Below the pieces are notes generated by a model. It ran no database searches. It saw only the letters and a program-made list of their open reading frames with translations, and was not told the DNA's origin. The translations under genes were made by a program, and so were the position numbers. 64,000 nt of DNA. Origin: Dyadobacter bucti. Its GTDB lineage: Bacteria > Bacteroidota > Bacteroidia > Cytophagales > Spirosomataceae. Location of the stretch: NCBI RefSeq assembly GCF_005869225.1, contig NZ_SWFP01000006.1, forward strand, positions 62,001 through 126,000. The letters run 5' to 3'. Numbering within the stretch: position 1 is the stretch's first letter; each line of letters starts with the position of its first letter. Of this stretch, positions 24,617 through 33,881 are shown piece by piece.

Positions 24617-27600
24617 TTAAAATCCAACATTTACGCCCAATGTGAAGGTGCGCGGTACCGGGTAAGAGCCGCCGTCTATCCCCAGCTCAGTGGAGGCCTG
24701 GCTTACACCTACCTGCGGATTGGCCCCGGGATAGCTTGTAATTGTGTAAAGCTGCTGAACGCTCGCATACGCCCTTAGTCTTTTGATAACACTGCTGCTT
24801 TTCAGAGGAATCGCGTAGCCGAGGGTCACGTTATTGATGGAAAGATGGCTTGCATCATACAGCATCTGGCTGCCCCACCAGTCGCGTTCGAGGTAGGTCG
24901 TACCTGCTGCCAGGCTGCCGTAGCGTCCGTTGCCTGGATTTTCCGGAGATCTCCATCTGTCCTTAACATTGGCAAGAACGTTAAACACCCCGTCCAGGTT
25001 GGTTAATGTCTGCTCGGCACCGCGAACGATATCATTTCCAAAAGTCCCTGAAAAAGTGGCGGAGAAATCGAAGTTTTTATACTGAATCGTGTTGGTCATA
25101 CCAAAAATGAAATCCGGATGCGGGTTACCGATGATGGTGGCGTCATCCACTGTAATGATGCCGTCATTGTTCACGTCCCGGAACTTTGCCGTACCGACCT
25201 GCGAGGTGGTATGCTTCGGAGAACTGTCGAAATCGGCCTGGTCTTTGTATACGCCGAGATGGTCCATACCGTAAAGCATGCCGATCGGCTGACCCACAGT
25301 AGTGACGTGCGAACCTCCGAGGAGCGTACTTGGCGGGGTAATGAGGCGCGATGTTTTGGTACCCATCGAGACAACCCGGTTGCGGTCAAATGAAATATTG
25401 AAATCGGTATTCCATTTGAAATCGCTCTTGCGGATGTTGGCCGTGCTCACCGAGAATTCATGTCCCCAGAATTTCAGGCTGCCGATATTGGTCTGGATAT
25501 TGGAATATCCGGAAGCGCGGGGCACATTGACATTGAACAGCAGGTCGCTCGTATTTTTGCGGTAAAAGTTATAAGTAAAATTGATGCGGTCGTTCAACAG
25601 GTTCAGGTCCAGCCCGAGGTTATATTGTTCATTGGACTCCCAGCCGATACCTCTGTCGGCGAGATTATCGACCCTTCTTCCGGCAGCAATGTTTTTACCA
25701 AAAACATAATTGGCGGTCGAAATCGTAGGAATGTGCGTATAGTTACCAATATTGAAATTCCCTGTGATCCCGTAGCTGGCCCTGAGTTTAAGGAAAGATA
25801 TGGTTTTTATGTTCGCCAGGAAGCTTTCCTCGGACACGATCCAGCCCAGAGAAACGGATGGAAAGTTACCCCATCTGTTTTCGACGCCAAACCGGGAAGA
25901 TCCGTCACGGCGTATGGAGGCGGAAATCAGGTACTTGCCTTTGTAATTGTAATTCAACCGGGCAAGATAGGACAGCAGGCTCCATTCCTGAACCTCACTG
26001 GTTGCAGTAATAGTACCGGCAGCACTGATGGTTTGTACCTTGTCATCGGGATAATTACTTCCTCTTACAGTGCTCCGGTCCTGGTGGAATTTTTGTGCCG
26101 TGAAACCAAGTACCGCGTCGAAATTATGGTTTCCCGCTGTTTTTTGGTAGCTCAATATATTTTCATTGACCCACGAAAGATATGAGTCCTGATCAAGCTG
26201 TGAAAAAGGGGTTTTATAAAGACCTGTCCCGCGGGTACCTGTGGTAGTACCGTTGAAATTGAAGTTCCGCAGATTTCCTTTATCGATGTTGCCGGAAGTT
26301 TTGAAATAAAGACCGTCGATGATCTGGTATTCCAGGAACATGTTGGCCAGGATTCTTGTGTCGCTGTTATCCACCACGCGGTCGGTCTGCGTTCTCACGT
26401 AGTTGGGTGTCGGAAACATTCCGGGGGAGGTAGCCGTGAGCGTCAGGCTGCCGTCGGGGTTTCTCAAAGGCGCGAGGGGGGAAGTCTGCAGGGTTTCATT
26501 GATGACACTTCCCACGCCGTCGACACCGCTATTGGTATTCGTGGAGTAGGTAGGCGCTACATTCAGGCCGATGTTCACTTTTTCGTGCGGCCGGAAATTC
26601 GTGTTAACCCTCAAAGAATATCTTTTGTACCCCGAGCCAACTATCACCCCATCCTGGCTCAAAAAACCAGCCGTTGCAGTCGTGCTGAATTTCTCGGAAC
26701 CTGTACTCAGCGAAAGGCTGTGGTCGGTCATGGGCGCTGTGCGGGTAATGGCATCATACCAGTTGGTACTCTCTCCATATTGTTCCGGGTTCTGATAAAC
26801 CGGATCTACAGGCAAGCCTCTTTCCTCGGCCATTTCCTTGCGCCATGTGGCAAACTCACGTGCATTCATCATGTCGGGACGTCCTCGCTGGGGAACTTGC
26901 TGTATTCCGAAGTAAGTGCTGTAATCGACGCGGGTTTTGCCGGGCACCGCCTTTTTGGTTTCAATCAAAACAACCCCGTTAGCCGCCCTGGAACCGTATA
27001 ATGCAGTTGCGGATGCATCTTTGAGTACGCTTATGCTTTCAATTTCATTGGGGTTGATATTGCTGATACCTCCCACGATCGGGTTACCGTCTACAACGTA
27101 AAGCGGGTCAGCGCCAGCCGTGATCGACGCGGCGCCTCTGATCCTCACTTTCATTCCGCTCCCTGGCGTACCTGTGGTCTGGGAAATTTGCACACCAGCC
27201 AGCTTACCTTGTAATTTCTGGGAAAACTGGGATACCGGAAGGTCAGCAAAGTCTTTGGAATTAACCGTTGAAACGGAGCTGGAAAGTTGGCGGGTGGATT
27301 GTTTTCCATAACCGACGACCACTATTTCATCCAGGGATTTGGTATCGGGTTTGAGCACAATATCCAGCGAAGTCTGGGCGCCCACAAACACTTCCTGAGG
27401 CAGGTAGCCTACAAAAGAGAAGATCAGTGAAGATGACTCTTCGGGGAGTTCTATCGAGAATTTTCCTTCTATATCCGTGATAGTACCTTTCTGGGTACCT
27501 TTCAAAATGACGCTCACGCCAGGCAGGTTATCACCTTTTTCGTCCTTAACGGAACCCTCTATACGCTTATCAGGCAGAGGGTTGGCCGGAGCCGCAGGTA

Positions 27601-27985
27601 TGGTGGTTTTTTCTTCTGCGGGGATCTCTGATTTGCGCAGGATAATCTGCTGGTCGAGGACGAGGTAGGAAACCTGAAGAGGTGTCAGCAGCTGATCGAG
27701 TATATCCGACAGCCGTTCATTTTTAAAATTGACGTTAACAGGCCTGCCTTTTGGAATAACCTGAGAATTAAAGGTTATGCGTACCTGGGCGGTCTTGCTG
27801 ATCTGATTAAGCGCTGTTCGTAAATCCGTTTTCTCCAAAGCAACACTGAGACGTTTGTTGAGCATTTCCTGCGCCGAGGAATGTGCCCAGGAAACGCCTG
27901 ACAGCAGGAGTGTGATCAAAATCTGAACGGTGGTGATTTTCATAATGGTTCGCCAGCGACTGGCGGCATTTTGATTTTTTTTCAT
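24617..27985 (-). CDS. STN-type SusC/RagA TonB-dependent transporter
   Basis: 1122 residues from ATG 27985; the ATG at 28108 would run through a strong hairpin. Signal peptide about 15-38 (ends SSAQ); STN domain about 45-110 (LEKTDLRTALNQISKTAQVRITF); carboxypeptidase-like domain about 145-220; TonB box DEIVVVGYG; plug with TALYGSRAANGVVLIET; barrel ending TFTLGVNVGF. The STN domain contacts a FecR anti-sigma, and both a FecR and an ECF sigma gene lie directly upstream, so substrate binding should switch on this operon through the outer membrane. Its SusD follows 33 bases on. Confidence 0.93.
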   Translation of the reverse strand: MKKNQNAASRWRTIMKITTVQILITLLLSGVSWAHSSAQEMLNKRLSVALEKTDLRTALNQISKTAQVRITFNSQVIPKGRPVNVNFKNERLSDILDQLLTPLQVSYLVLDQQIILRKSEIPAEEKTTIPAAPANPLPDKRIEGSVKDEKGDNLPGVSVILKGTQKGTITDIEGKFSIELPEESSSLIFSFVGYLPQEVFVGAQTSLDIVLKPDTKSLDEIVVVGYGKQSTRQLSSSVSTVNSKDFADLPVSQFSQKLQGKLAGVQISQTTGTPGSGMKVRIRGAASITAGADPLYVVDGNPIVGGISNINPNEIESISVLKDASATALYGSRAANGVVLIETKKAVPGKTRVDYSTYFGIQQVPQRGRPDMMNAREFATWRKEMAEERGLPVDPVYQNPEQYGESTNWYDAITRTAPMTDHSLSLSTGSEKFSTTATAGFLSQDGVIVGSGYKRYSLRVNTNFRPHEKVNIGLNVAPTYSTNTNSGVDGVGSVINETLQTSPLAPLRNPDGSLTLTATSPGMFPTPNYVRTQTDRVVDNSDTRILANMFLEYQIIDGLYFKTSGNIDKGNLRNFNFNGTTTGTRGTGLYKTPFSQLDQDSYLSWVNENILSYQKTAGNHNFDAVLGFTAQKFHQDRSTVRGSNYPDDKVQTISAAGTITATSEVQEWSLLSYLARLNYNYKGKYLISASIRRDGSSRFGVENRWGNFPSVSLGWIVSEESFLANIKTISFLKLRASYGITGNFNIGNYTHIPTISTANYVFGKNIAAGRRVDNLADRGIGWESNEQYNLGLDLNLLNDRINFTYNFYRKNTSDLLFNVNVPRASGYSNIQTNIGSLKFWGHEFSVSTANIRKSDFKWNTDFNISFDRNRVVSMGTKTSRLITPPSTLLGGSHVTTVGQPIGMLYGMDHLGVYKDQADFDSSPKHTTSQVGTAKFRDVNNDGIITVDDATIIGNPHPDFIFGMTNTIQYKNFDFSATFSGTFGNDIVRGAEQTLTNLDGVFNVLANVKDRWRSPENPGNGRYGSLAAGTTYLERDWWGSQMLYDASHLSINNVTLGYAIPLKSSSVIKRLRAYASVQQLYTITSYPGANPQVGVSQASTELGIDGGSYPVPRTFTLGVNVGF

Positions 27986-28027
27986 AAATTTAAAGGTTTT
28001 GTGATTTGGAAAGCAGAACATCCCCGT

Positions 28028-28099
28028 GTGCACAATGTGCACCTTGTTTGACGGCAAGCGGGTTTTTTGAGGCCAATTATGTTTGCAGCATAATTGGCC
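28028..28099 (-). promoter_or_regulatory. Hairpin and GTGCAC dyad ahead of STN-susC
   Basis: Between fecR and susC there is an 11-bp perfect hairpin (arms 28071-28081 and 28089-28099, GGCCAATTATG and complement) and, 30 bases nearer susC, GTGCAC-AAT-GTGCAC (28028-28042), a near-perfect 15-base palindrome. On the minus strand no T-tract follows the hairpin, although one does on the plus strand. The dyad 43 bases before the ATG is a candidate operator; the promoter may be recognised by the cognate ECF sigma, as no TAnnTTTG is seen. Confidence 0.4.
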
Positions 28100-28149
28100 T
28101 TTTTTCATGGGTTTAGGAAACAGCCGGAGTATTTACATGGTTGAAATGG

Positions 28150-29244
28150 TTATTGGTTACAGCCTTTTGAATTGATAATAATCGTGTCATTCAATACACT
28201 AAAGTTGGTTCCCGGCCCTATTGCTTCACAGATAATCTTCAGTTTCACAAAAAGCGGTTCATCCATCAGTGTCGTGGTCAGGGCGCAGTCAGCTAGTAGT
28301 TTTTCTTCAATCTGGATATTGACATCGTACTCTTTGCTGAGCTTTTTAAAAATCTCCGTAACGGGAGCATCATTAAATGCATAAAAATTTTCTGTGGCAG
28401 GGACGGGGGCTGCTGATATTTTGACATCTGAGCGTACCAGTGATAATTCCTTCCGGTGAAAAGTAACCTGCTGATTAGGGGTCAGGTCGATGGCCGGAGC
28501 CGTTTTTTGTCCTTTTCCTTTGTTGCTGGAAGAAACATTGACCTTCCCGGTTTTTACAATGACTGTAAAACTGGAACGGTCGTCGAAGGCGCTTACTGTA
28601 AAACTGGTACCCAATACCCGCGTCACCATTTCATTGGCAAACACATAAAAAGGCCGTTGCGGATCTTTGGTTACTTCAAAAAACGCCTGCCCGGAGAGGT
28701 ATACGTCCCGCTTTTCGTCGCCGAACGCTTCCGGAAAGCTGATCCTGCTGGCGGGCTGCAGCAAAACGGTGCTTCCGTCGGGCAGCGCCACAGGGATCAC
28801 ATGCGCAGTAAGGTTGTTTTTCTCCACCATTGCTACATTGGCGGGTACCGCTTTTCTATCTGCCAGCAAGTCTTTCCGGGGCGTGTCGTTTTGTCTGAAA
28901 AACCACAAACCTGCCAGGATCAGCAAAACAACAGATGCGGCTGCCCAGACAGGCCTGAATGACCTCAATGGATACACCGGCTGTTCTTCGCGCGGGTTGC
29001 GGATCTCATAAAGAGTGTTGTCTATAATGTTTTCAACAAACCTTTCCGGCAAATCGGCCTCCTTTACGGCGGTAGCAATTAATAGTTGGCGGGCCTGCGT
29101 GGCAATCTCTTTTTGTTCGGGGTTATTTTGCAGCCGCTTGGTCCATACTGCCTGCTGCTGCCGGAACCCGCCATTTGAAACCCATTCCCTGAAAGAAGGA
29201 TCACCCAGATAATCATCAACTTCGTACTCAGAAAAGTCTTTCAT
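28150..29244 (-). CDS. FecR-family anti-sigma factor
   Basis: 364 residues, inner-membrane protein. N-terminal cytoplasmic sigma-binding part about 1-90, one membrane helix about 94-112 (AAASVVLLILAGLWFF), then the periplasmic FecR domain about 145-240 (VALPDGSTVLLQPASRISFP; FFEVTKDPQRPFYVFAN) and the C-terminal DUF4974 domain about 285-355 (NDAPVTEIFKKLSKEYDVNI), which meets the STN domain of SusC. It holds the ECF sigma encoded 71 bases upstream until the transporter signals. Confidence 0.92.
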   Translation of the reverse strand: MKDFSEYEVDDYLGDPSFREWVSNGGFRQQQAVWTKRLQNNPEQKEIATQARQLLIATAVKEADLPERFVENIIDNTLYEIRNPREEQPVYPLRSFRPVWAAASVVLLILAGLWFFRQNDTPRKDLLADRKAVPANVAMVEKNNLTAHVIPVALPDGSTVLLQPASRISFPEAFGDEKRDVYLSGQAFFEVTKDPQRPFYVFANEMVTRVLGTSFTVSAFDDRSSFTVIVKTGKVNVSSSNKGKGQKTAPAIDLTPNQQVTFHRKELSLVRSDVKISAAPVPATENFYAFNDAPVTEIFKKLSKEYDVNIQIEEKLLADCALTTTLMDEPLFVKLKIICEAIGPGTNFSVLNDTIIINSKGCNQ

Positions 29245-29315
29245 GGAATAACATATTGCTTACATGGACAGTAGCAGGTTATTCAGGACTATATACTGGT
29301 TTTTTGTAAATTTTT

Positions 29316-29930
29316 TTAGTGTACTATTTTCGCAGCCCAAAAAGACAACAGGATATTTATAAAAGTGAGGGACTGGGAAGGCAGCCATTCGCGCAATGAG
29401 GAAAGCGCTTCGTGGATCAGGTTGGTGGCTGTCTGGTAGCGGATACCCATTACCAGGGCGATTTCATTGTTTCCCAGGTTTTCGTAAAATTTGAGATAAA
29501 CGGCTTCTTTCTGACGTTTAGGGAGGTTGTTAATGAGCCTGTTCAGCGTTCTTATCCGGATGGCTTCGTTCTCATTTTCGATCAGTGTTTCTTCAATTGA
29601 AAAATCGATATAGAAAATTGAATCGGTATCTGCGTCCGTGGTTTCGAAATTTGGACGGTTTTTTATGGAATAAATGATTTTTCTTCTCAGGCAGGTAAAA
29701 AGATACGGCCGTATCTCTGTTACTTTCCTTAGCCCGGTCCTGTATTGCCAGAGCTGGATAAATGTTTCCTGAATGCAATCCTGGATCAGGCTGTCGTCCC
29801 TGACCATTTTCCTGCCATAGTAAGCCAGCGCTTTGCTGTACCGTTTCATCAGTTCAGTAAGTGCTTCTTCACTACCATTTTGTAATGAATCCCAAAGATC
29901 CGACTCATCCAAATAAGGTTTTGCAAGCAT
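29316..29930 (-). CDS. ECF RNA polymerase sigma-70 factor
   Basis: 204 residues. Region 2 about 20-85 with QDCIQETFIQLW; region 4 about 130-182 with LPKRQKEAVYLKFYENLGNNEIA and the helix-turn-helix GIRYQTATNLIHEAL. The C-terminal 20 residues are hydrophobic (FINILLSFWAAK), as in many Bacteroidota ECF factors tied to FecR. It should drive the susCD locus downstream after release by FecR. It is the first gene of the minus-strand unit. Confidence 0.93.
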   Translation of the reverse strand: MLAKPYLDESDLWDSLQNGSEEALTELMKRYSKALAYYGRKMVRDDSLIQDCIQETFIQLWQYRTGLRKVTEIRPYLFTCLRRKIIYSIKNRPNFETTDADTDSIFYIDFSIEETLIENENEAIRIRTLNRLINNLPKRQKEAVYLKFYENLGNNEIALVMGIRYQTATNLIHEALSSLREWLPSQSLTFINILLSFWAAKIVH

Positions 29931-30054
29931 CAGAAACGCATTTACTATTTAAAACAAATCGTAAGTTACAAATAGATGTTAAGTTTTTTCTAATTCTTAG
30001 AATTATTTGGGGAAGTGCTTGTGCGGGAAAAGCGGGAACGGATTGTCTAAGCAT

Positions 30055-30084
30055 AAAAAAGGCGCTGTCACCCAGCGCCTTTTT
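30055..30084. terminator. Intrinsic terminator of the DUF1080 gene
   Basis: GGCGCTG (30061-30067) / CAGCGCC (30073-30079) extended by A6 and T5 flanks, 5-base loop. It lies 8 bases past the DUF1080 stop and separates that gene from the sigma gene, so DUF1080 is its own transcription unit. Confidence 0.9.
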
Positions 30085-30091
30085 ACGTATG

Positions 30092-31069
30092 TTATTTTGC
30101 CGGCGTAATAACCAGGTTGCGGTATTCCACCGGGCCGTGGTCGCCCTGGATCAGCAGCGGTCCGGGTTCGGCTTCGTTGCTGTCGATGGCGCCGCCGGTT
30201 ATGCCGGGAATTTCCTGATTGGTGATCACGGTTTTGCCGTTCACAGCAACAGTGATCATTCTTCCGACAAGTGTAACGTCGAATGAATTCCACTCTCCGG
30301 CTTCTTTTGCCACCATCTCGCTGGGTGTAAGAAATCCGTAGATAGCGCCCAGCTGATCCAGCGAAGGCTCCATTCCTTTGGCGTCGGTCACCTGTACTTC
30401 ATATCTTCCCCGCAGATATACGCCGCTGTTGCTTCCTTTCGGTATACGGAATTCAGCATGCAGTTTGAAGTCGGTGAATTTCTGATCTGTAACGAGGTTA
30501 GCACCCGATTTCGGGCTGCGTAAAATACCGTTTTCTGCAATCCATTGATTGGGGCCTTCTGCGTGCCAGCCTTTCATTTCATTTCCTTCGGTCAACTTGA
30601 TAGGTTTTCCCCACACTGGCGGAGTCTGTCTTCTTAAGGCTGGTGCGCGAACTCCCGTCCAATTATGGGTTTTGCCCTCGGGGGTTGTGAGTGTACCACT
30701 GATCTTATCACCGGCAAGTGTTCCTTCTACGGTGAAATCCTTGTCGCCTTGTTCCCACTGCGGCGGTATTGCGAAACTGAATTTGCCGTCTTTGAAGTTT
30801 ACTACAGAAATAGGGCGGGCACTTCCTGAGACGCTGACAAACGCACCTACCAAGGTCTTGGTCCCGGAATGTCTTACTTCCAGCCACGACGGGGCAGGTT
30901 TGCCGTTTACATCAACCGTAATGTCCCACCGGCCTTCGAGGGGGGAAGCCAGGGGTTTGGCGGTATTTCCGTTTGCTGCGACAGCAAAAAGAGCGGATAA
31001 TAATGTTACGGCGGAAATCACAAAGAGCCGTGAAAAATAATCTAGGTTGGTCTGGGATGGTCTTTTCAT
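30092..31069 (-). CDS. DUF1080 (3-keto-disaccharide hydrolase family) exported protein
   Basis: 325 residues. A signal/anchor helix at about 14-33 follows a basic start. Two domains: a lipocalin-like beta domain about 40-145 (LEGRWDITVDVNGKPAPSWL; DKISGTLTTPEGKTHNWTG) and a DUF1080 jelly-roll about 155-325 with TDFKLHAEFRIPKGSNSGVYL, RYEVQVTD and GEWNSFDVTLVG. DUF1080 proteins from Bacteroides hydrolyse 3-keto-glycosides. It is transcribed toward the sigma/FecR/susCD operon but ends in a terminator, so co-regulation is not proven. Confidence 0.85.
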   Translation of the reverse strand: MKRPSQTNLDYFSRLFVISAVTLLSALFAVAANGNTAKPLASPLEGRWDITVDVNGKPAPSWLEVRHSGTKTLVGAFVSVSGSARPISVVNFKDGKFSFAIPPQWEQGDKDFTVEGTLAGDKISGTLTTPEGKTHNWTGVRAPALRRQTPPVWGKPIKLTEGNEMKGWHAEGPNQWIAENGILRSPKSGANLVTDQKFTDFKLHAEFRIPKGSNSGVYLRGRYEVQVTDAKGMEPSLDQLGAIYGFLTPSEMVAKEAGEWNSFDVTLVGRMITVAVNGKTVITNQEIPGITGGAIDSNEAEPGPLLIQGDHGPVEYRNLVITPAK

Positions 31070-31145
31070 AATTGTTTTGATCTTGAAGGCGTCAATTTAC
31101 CATAAAAAACAATAAATGTTTAATTGTCTGCCCTTGTAATCAACA

Positions 31146-31360
31146 GGTAGCTCCTACGGAGCATTTTTTACATCCGCCGCCCGCTCCACGGGCTAGTAAT
31201 GGGTAGCTCCTACGGAGCATTTTTTACATCCGCCGCCCGCTCCACGGGCTAGTAATGGGTAGCTCCTACGGAGCATTTTTGGAATGGCGGCGCGGCCCCT
31301 TGGGGGCCACATATTACTAGCAAAAATGTTATGGAAATGGATTGGGGAGCCCCGGAGGGG
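31146..31360. repeat. 56-bp tandem repeat and palindromic elements, right copy
   Basis: Three copies of GGTAGCTCCTACGGAGCATT start at 31146, 31202 and 31258, exactly 56 bases apart; the spacer carries CCCGCTCCACGGGCTAGTAA. The array breaks off in the third unit and is followed by a GGCCCC/GGGGGCC hairpin (31294-31308) and GGGGAGCCCC (31344-31353). The core equals the copy at 16751. In all, 31070-31414 has no gene; a 62-codon frame there is an accident of the repeat. Confidence 0.85.
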
Positions 31361-31414
31361 TGGCATGACGCACGGGTATGTTCGAAACGTGAATGTGCTT
31401 CGGAAATGTATAAC

Positions 31415-31450
31415 AAAAAACCTCCCGGAGCATCGTCCGGGAGGTTTTTT
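31415..31450. terminator. Intrinsic terminator of the M1 peptidase unit
   Basis: 15-bp perfect stem AAAAAACCTCCCGGA (31415-31429) with complement 31436-31450 and a 6-base loop, 19 bases after the M1 peptidase stop on the minus strand; T-tracts on both sides make it bidirectional. Confidence 0.92.
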
Positions 31451-31468
31451 GAATTTAAGAAATGATAT

Positions 31469-33850
31469 CTAATTCTTGGGGTCGCTGCCGATCTTCCCGG
31501 CGCCGGCTCCTTCCAGCTGCATCGGGTTAGGGGTACGTCTTAGCTGCTGCTGTTTGAAAATCTGAAAGCGGGTTGGTTTGGCAACGCGGGGAAACGAGTT
31601 ATTTTCGGTGTCGATATCGGCAATCTGAAAATAAGGGTCCAGCGTCCATTGGGTCACTTTCTTGCTTGTCGTAATGACCTTGTTGATCTGCTGGTCATTG
31701 AAACGCCAGATTTCGGCCGGGAACACAGCTACCGAATCTGTACCGTCTTCAAAATCCATTTTAACGATCACCGGCATTGGCAAGCCACCTTTATTTTTTA
31801 ATGAAAGCGTGTAAAAATTGGGGTTGCCCTGCACAATTTCCCTTTCACTTTCCGACAATCCTGCAAGATACTGCTGGTACCTCTGGCGGTCAGCTTCTGT
31901 TACTTTGAACGGGTCATAGCGATTGTAAAAATCAGCCATGGTAGAATCCTGGCCGACTACCGTTTCGCCTTTGGTTTTTTCGTCACGCATCTTGCTGATC
32001 GTACCCTGTTTTCGGGCGGCTTCCTTCCGGGCAATCTCTTTTTCAATTTCAGGGTTTTGCGTATCGACGCTGAACCAGTCCACACTCACAATATCCTGGT
32101 CAACAGGTTCTGTTCCATAAAACCACCCTTTCCAGAACCAGTCCAGATCTACACCCGAGGCGTCTTCCATGGTACGGAAAAAGTCAGAAGGAGTAGGGCT
32201 TTTGAATTTCCAGCGGGTTGCATATTCCTTGAATGCATGATCGAAAAGCTCACGACCCATTACTGTTTCGCGCAGGATATTCAATGCGGTGGCAGGTTTT
32301 GCATAGGCATTAGGCCCCAGACCGATCACATTTTCTGCCGACGACATGATCGGGGACAGCATTGATTTGTCGGAAGACATATAGTCTGTTATCTGGTTGG
32401 GCTCGCCGCGGCGGGTAGGGAAATTGTAGTCCCATTCTTTTTCGGCCAGGTACTGACAGAAAGTATTCAGTCCTTCATCCATCCAGGCCCACTGACGTTC
32501 GTCGGAATTCACGATCATCGGGAAGAAGTTATGCCCGACTTCGTGGATGATCACCCCGATCATACCATATTTTGTGGATTCACTATATGTTCCGTCCTCT
32601 TCCGGGCGACCACCGTTGAAGCTGATCATCGGGTATTCCATACCTCCGCCGGCAACGCCATGGCATGAAATCGCAACAGGATACGGGTATTCAAAAGTGC
32701 GGGCACCATAAGATTTTAAAGTATGGGCAATCGCGCGGGTTGAGTATTGTTCCCATAAGGGATTGCCTTCTTTTGGATAAATAGACATGCACCAGATCTT
32801 GCGGCCGTCTTTGTAAACATCGCTTTGCATAGCATCCCAGATGAACTTACGGCTGCTGGCGAAGGCAAAGTCCCGGACGTTATCGGCTTTGTATATCCAT
32901 GTTTTCTTTCCGGGCGCCTTGTTTTCGCGTTTCTCTGCTTTTTCGGCTTCGGCCTGTGTGACGATCAATACCGGCGTTTTTGCAGTTTCAGCTTGTTTGA
33001 GGCGCTGTTTTTGGGCCGGAGTCAGTACTTGTGCATAATTCTGGCACTCGCCGCTGGCTGCCACCACGTGGTCGGCAGGTACCGTGATAGCTACTTTATA
33101 GTTACCAAATATCAACGCAAATTCACCTTGCCCGAGAAACTGTTTGTGGTTCCAGCCATTTACATCATCGTAGGGCGCCAGGCGCGGGAACCAGTGTGCG
33201 ATGAAATAATTGGCGTTACCATCTTTTGGGAAATATTCGTAGCCGCTGCGGCCGTAATATTCGGTAATGTTATAACTCCATTCCACGCCGAAAACAAAAT
33301 TGGTTCCTGGTTTCATGGCCGTGGGCAGGTCGATCCGCATCATGGTGCCGTTGATCTTATAGGATAATGGCTTTCCGGCCTTGTCTTTGACAGCCCCGAT
33401 CTTGTAACCGTATTCAATTTTTGGGTCGAGGGTAGCGCCTCTTGCATTATTCATTTCCTGAAGCTGGGCGGTGTTCATCCCTTTTTCATTAACAGTGCCT
33501 GTGCGGGAAGTAGCACCGATACCGTCCTTTTTGAAAAGGTTCTGGTCAAGCTGCAGCCAGATGTATTTCAGTTCGTCCGGAGAGTTGTTAAAAAATGTAA
33601 CGGTTTCCGAACCGATGATCCGGCGGTTATCATCGTCCAGCTCGACTTTGATATCATAATCTGCGCGTTGCTGCCAGTAGTCGCGTCCCGGCGCCCCGGA
33701 TGCGGCCCTGTACGGATTAGGAGTTGGAAGCACTGTTCCCAATTGTTCAAAACGGTCGTTGGCCTGGTAATTGGGAGATGTGGGAAGCTTTTGCGCCTGC
33801 GAAAAAACAGACGTCAATGCTGCCAGTAACGGGAGTAATACCTTTTTCAT
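31469..33850 (-). CDS. M1-family zinc aminopeptidase, exported
   Basis: 793 residues with signal peptide 1-20 (ends FSQAQ). The N-terminal beta domain of M1 peptidases is at about 50-300. The zinc site is HEVGH at 436-440 with the third ligand in the following WMDEGLNTF (about 456-464). A GGMEYPMI motif about 30 residues before the zinc site is the M1 GxMEN-type substrate motif with N replaced by Y. The C-terminal 200 residues contain KEIARKEAARKQGTISKMRD, a basic helical stretch, and a beta domain. It is a periplasmic peptidase, paired with a HupE-like membrane protein 31 bases upstream. Confidence 0.9.
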   Translation of the reverse strand: MKKVLLPLLAALTSVFSQAQKLPTSPNYQANDRFEQLGTVLPTPNPYRAASGAPGRDYWQQRADYDIKVELDDDNRRIIGSETVTFFNNSPDELKYIWLQLDQNLFKKDGIGATSRTGTVNEKGMNTAQLQEMNNARGATLDPKIEYGYKIGAVKDKAGKPLSYKINGTMMRIDLPTAMKPGTNFVFGVEWSYNITEYYGRSGYEYFPKDGNANYFIAHWFPRLAPYDDVNGWNHKQFLGQGEFALIFGNYKVAITVPADHVVAASGECQNYAQVLTPAQKQRLKQAETAKTPVLIVTQAEAEKAEKRENKAPGKKTWIYKADNVRDFAFASSRKFIWDAMQSDVYKDGRKIWCMSIYPKEGNPLWEQYSTRAIAHTLKSYGARTFEYPYPVAISCHGVAGGGMEYPMISFNGGRPEEDGTYSESTKYGMIGVIIHEVGHNFFPMIVNSDERQWAWMDEGLNTFCQYLAEKEWDYNFPTRRGEPNQITDYMSSDKSMLSPIMSSAENVIGLGPNAYAKPATALNILRETVMGRELFDHAFKEYATRWKFKSPTPSDFFRTMEDASGVDLDWFWKGWFYGTEPVDQDIVSVDWFSVDTQNPEIEKEIARKEAARKQGTISKMRDEKTKGETVVGQDSTMADFYNRYDPFKVTEADRQRYQQYLAGLSESEREIVQGNPNFYTLSLKNKGGLPMPVIVKMDFEDGTDSVAVFPAEIWRFNDQQINKVITTSKKVTQWTLDPYFQIADIDTENNSFPRVAKPTRFQIFKQQQLRRTPNPMQLEGAGAGKIGSDPKN

Positions 33851-33881
33851 GAAATTGGTGATCCTTGTTGGTTATTCGCAG

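Noticed and set aside
27986..28108. Upstream ATG (28108) as start of the STN-type SusC
   Set aside because: The 41 extra residues run through a hairpin and a regulatory dyad and would precede the signal peptide.
31146..31308. 56-bp spaced repeats as a CRISPR array
   Set aside because: The units between the cores are themselves identical, so there are no unique spacers, and no cas genes are near; it is a tandem repeat of a palindrome.
31284..31472. 62-codon frame in the repeat region
   Set aside because: It runs through palindromic repeats and a terminator and shows no protein-like pattern.
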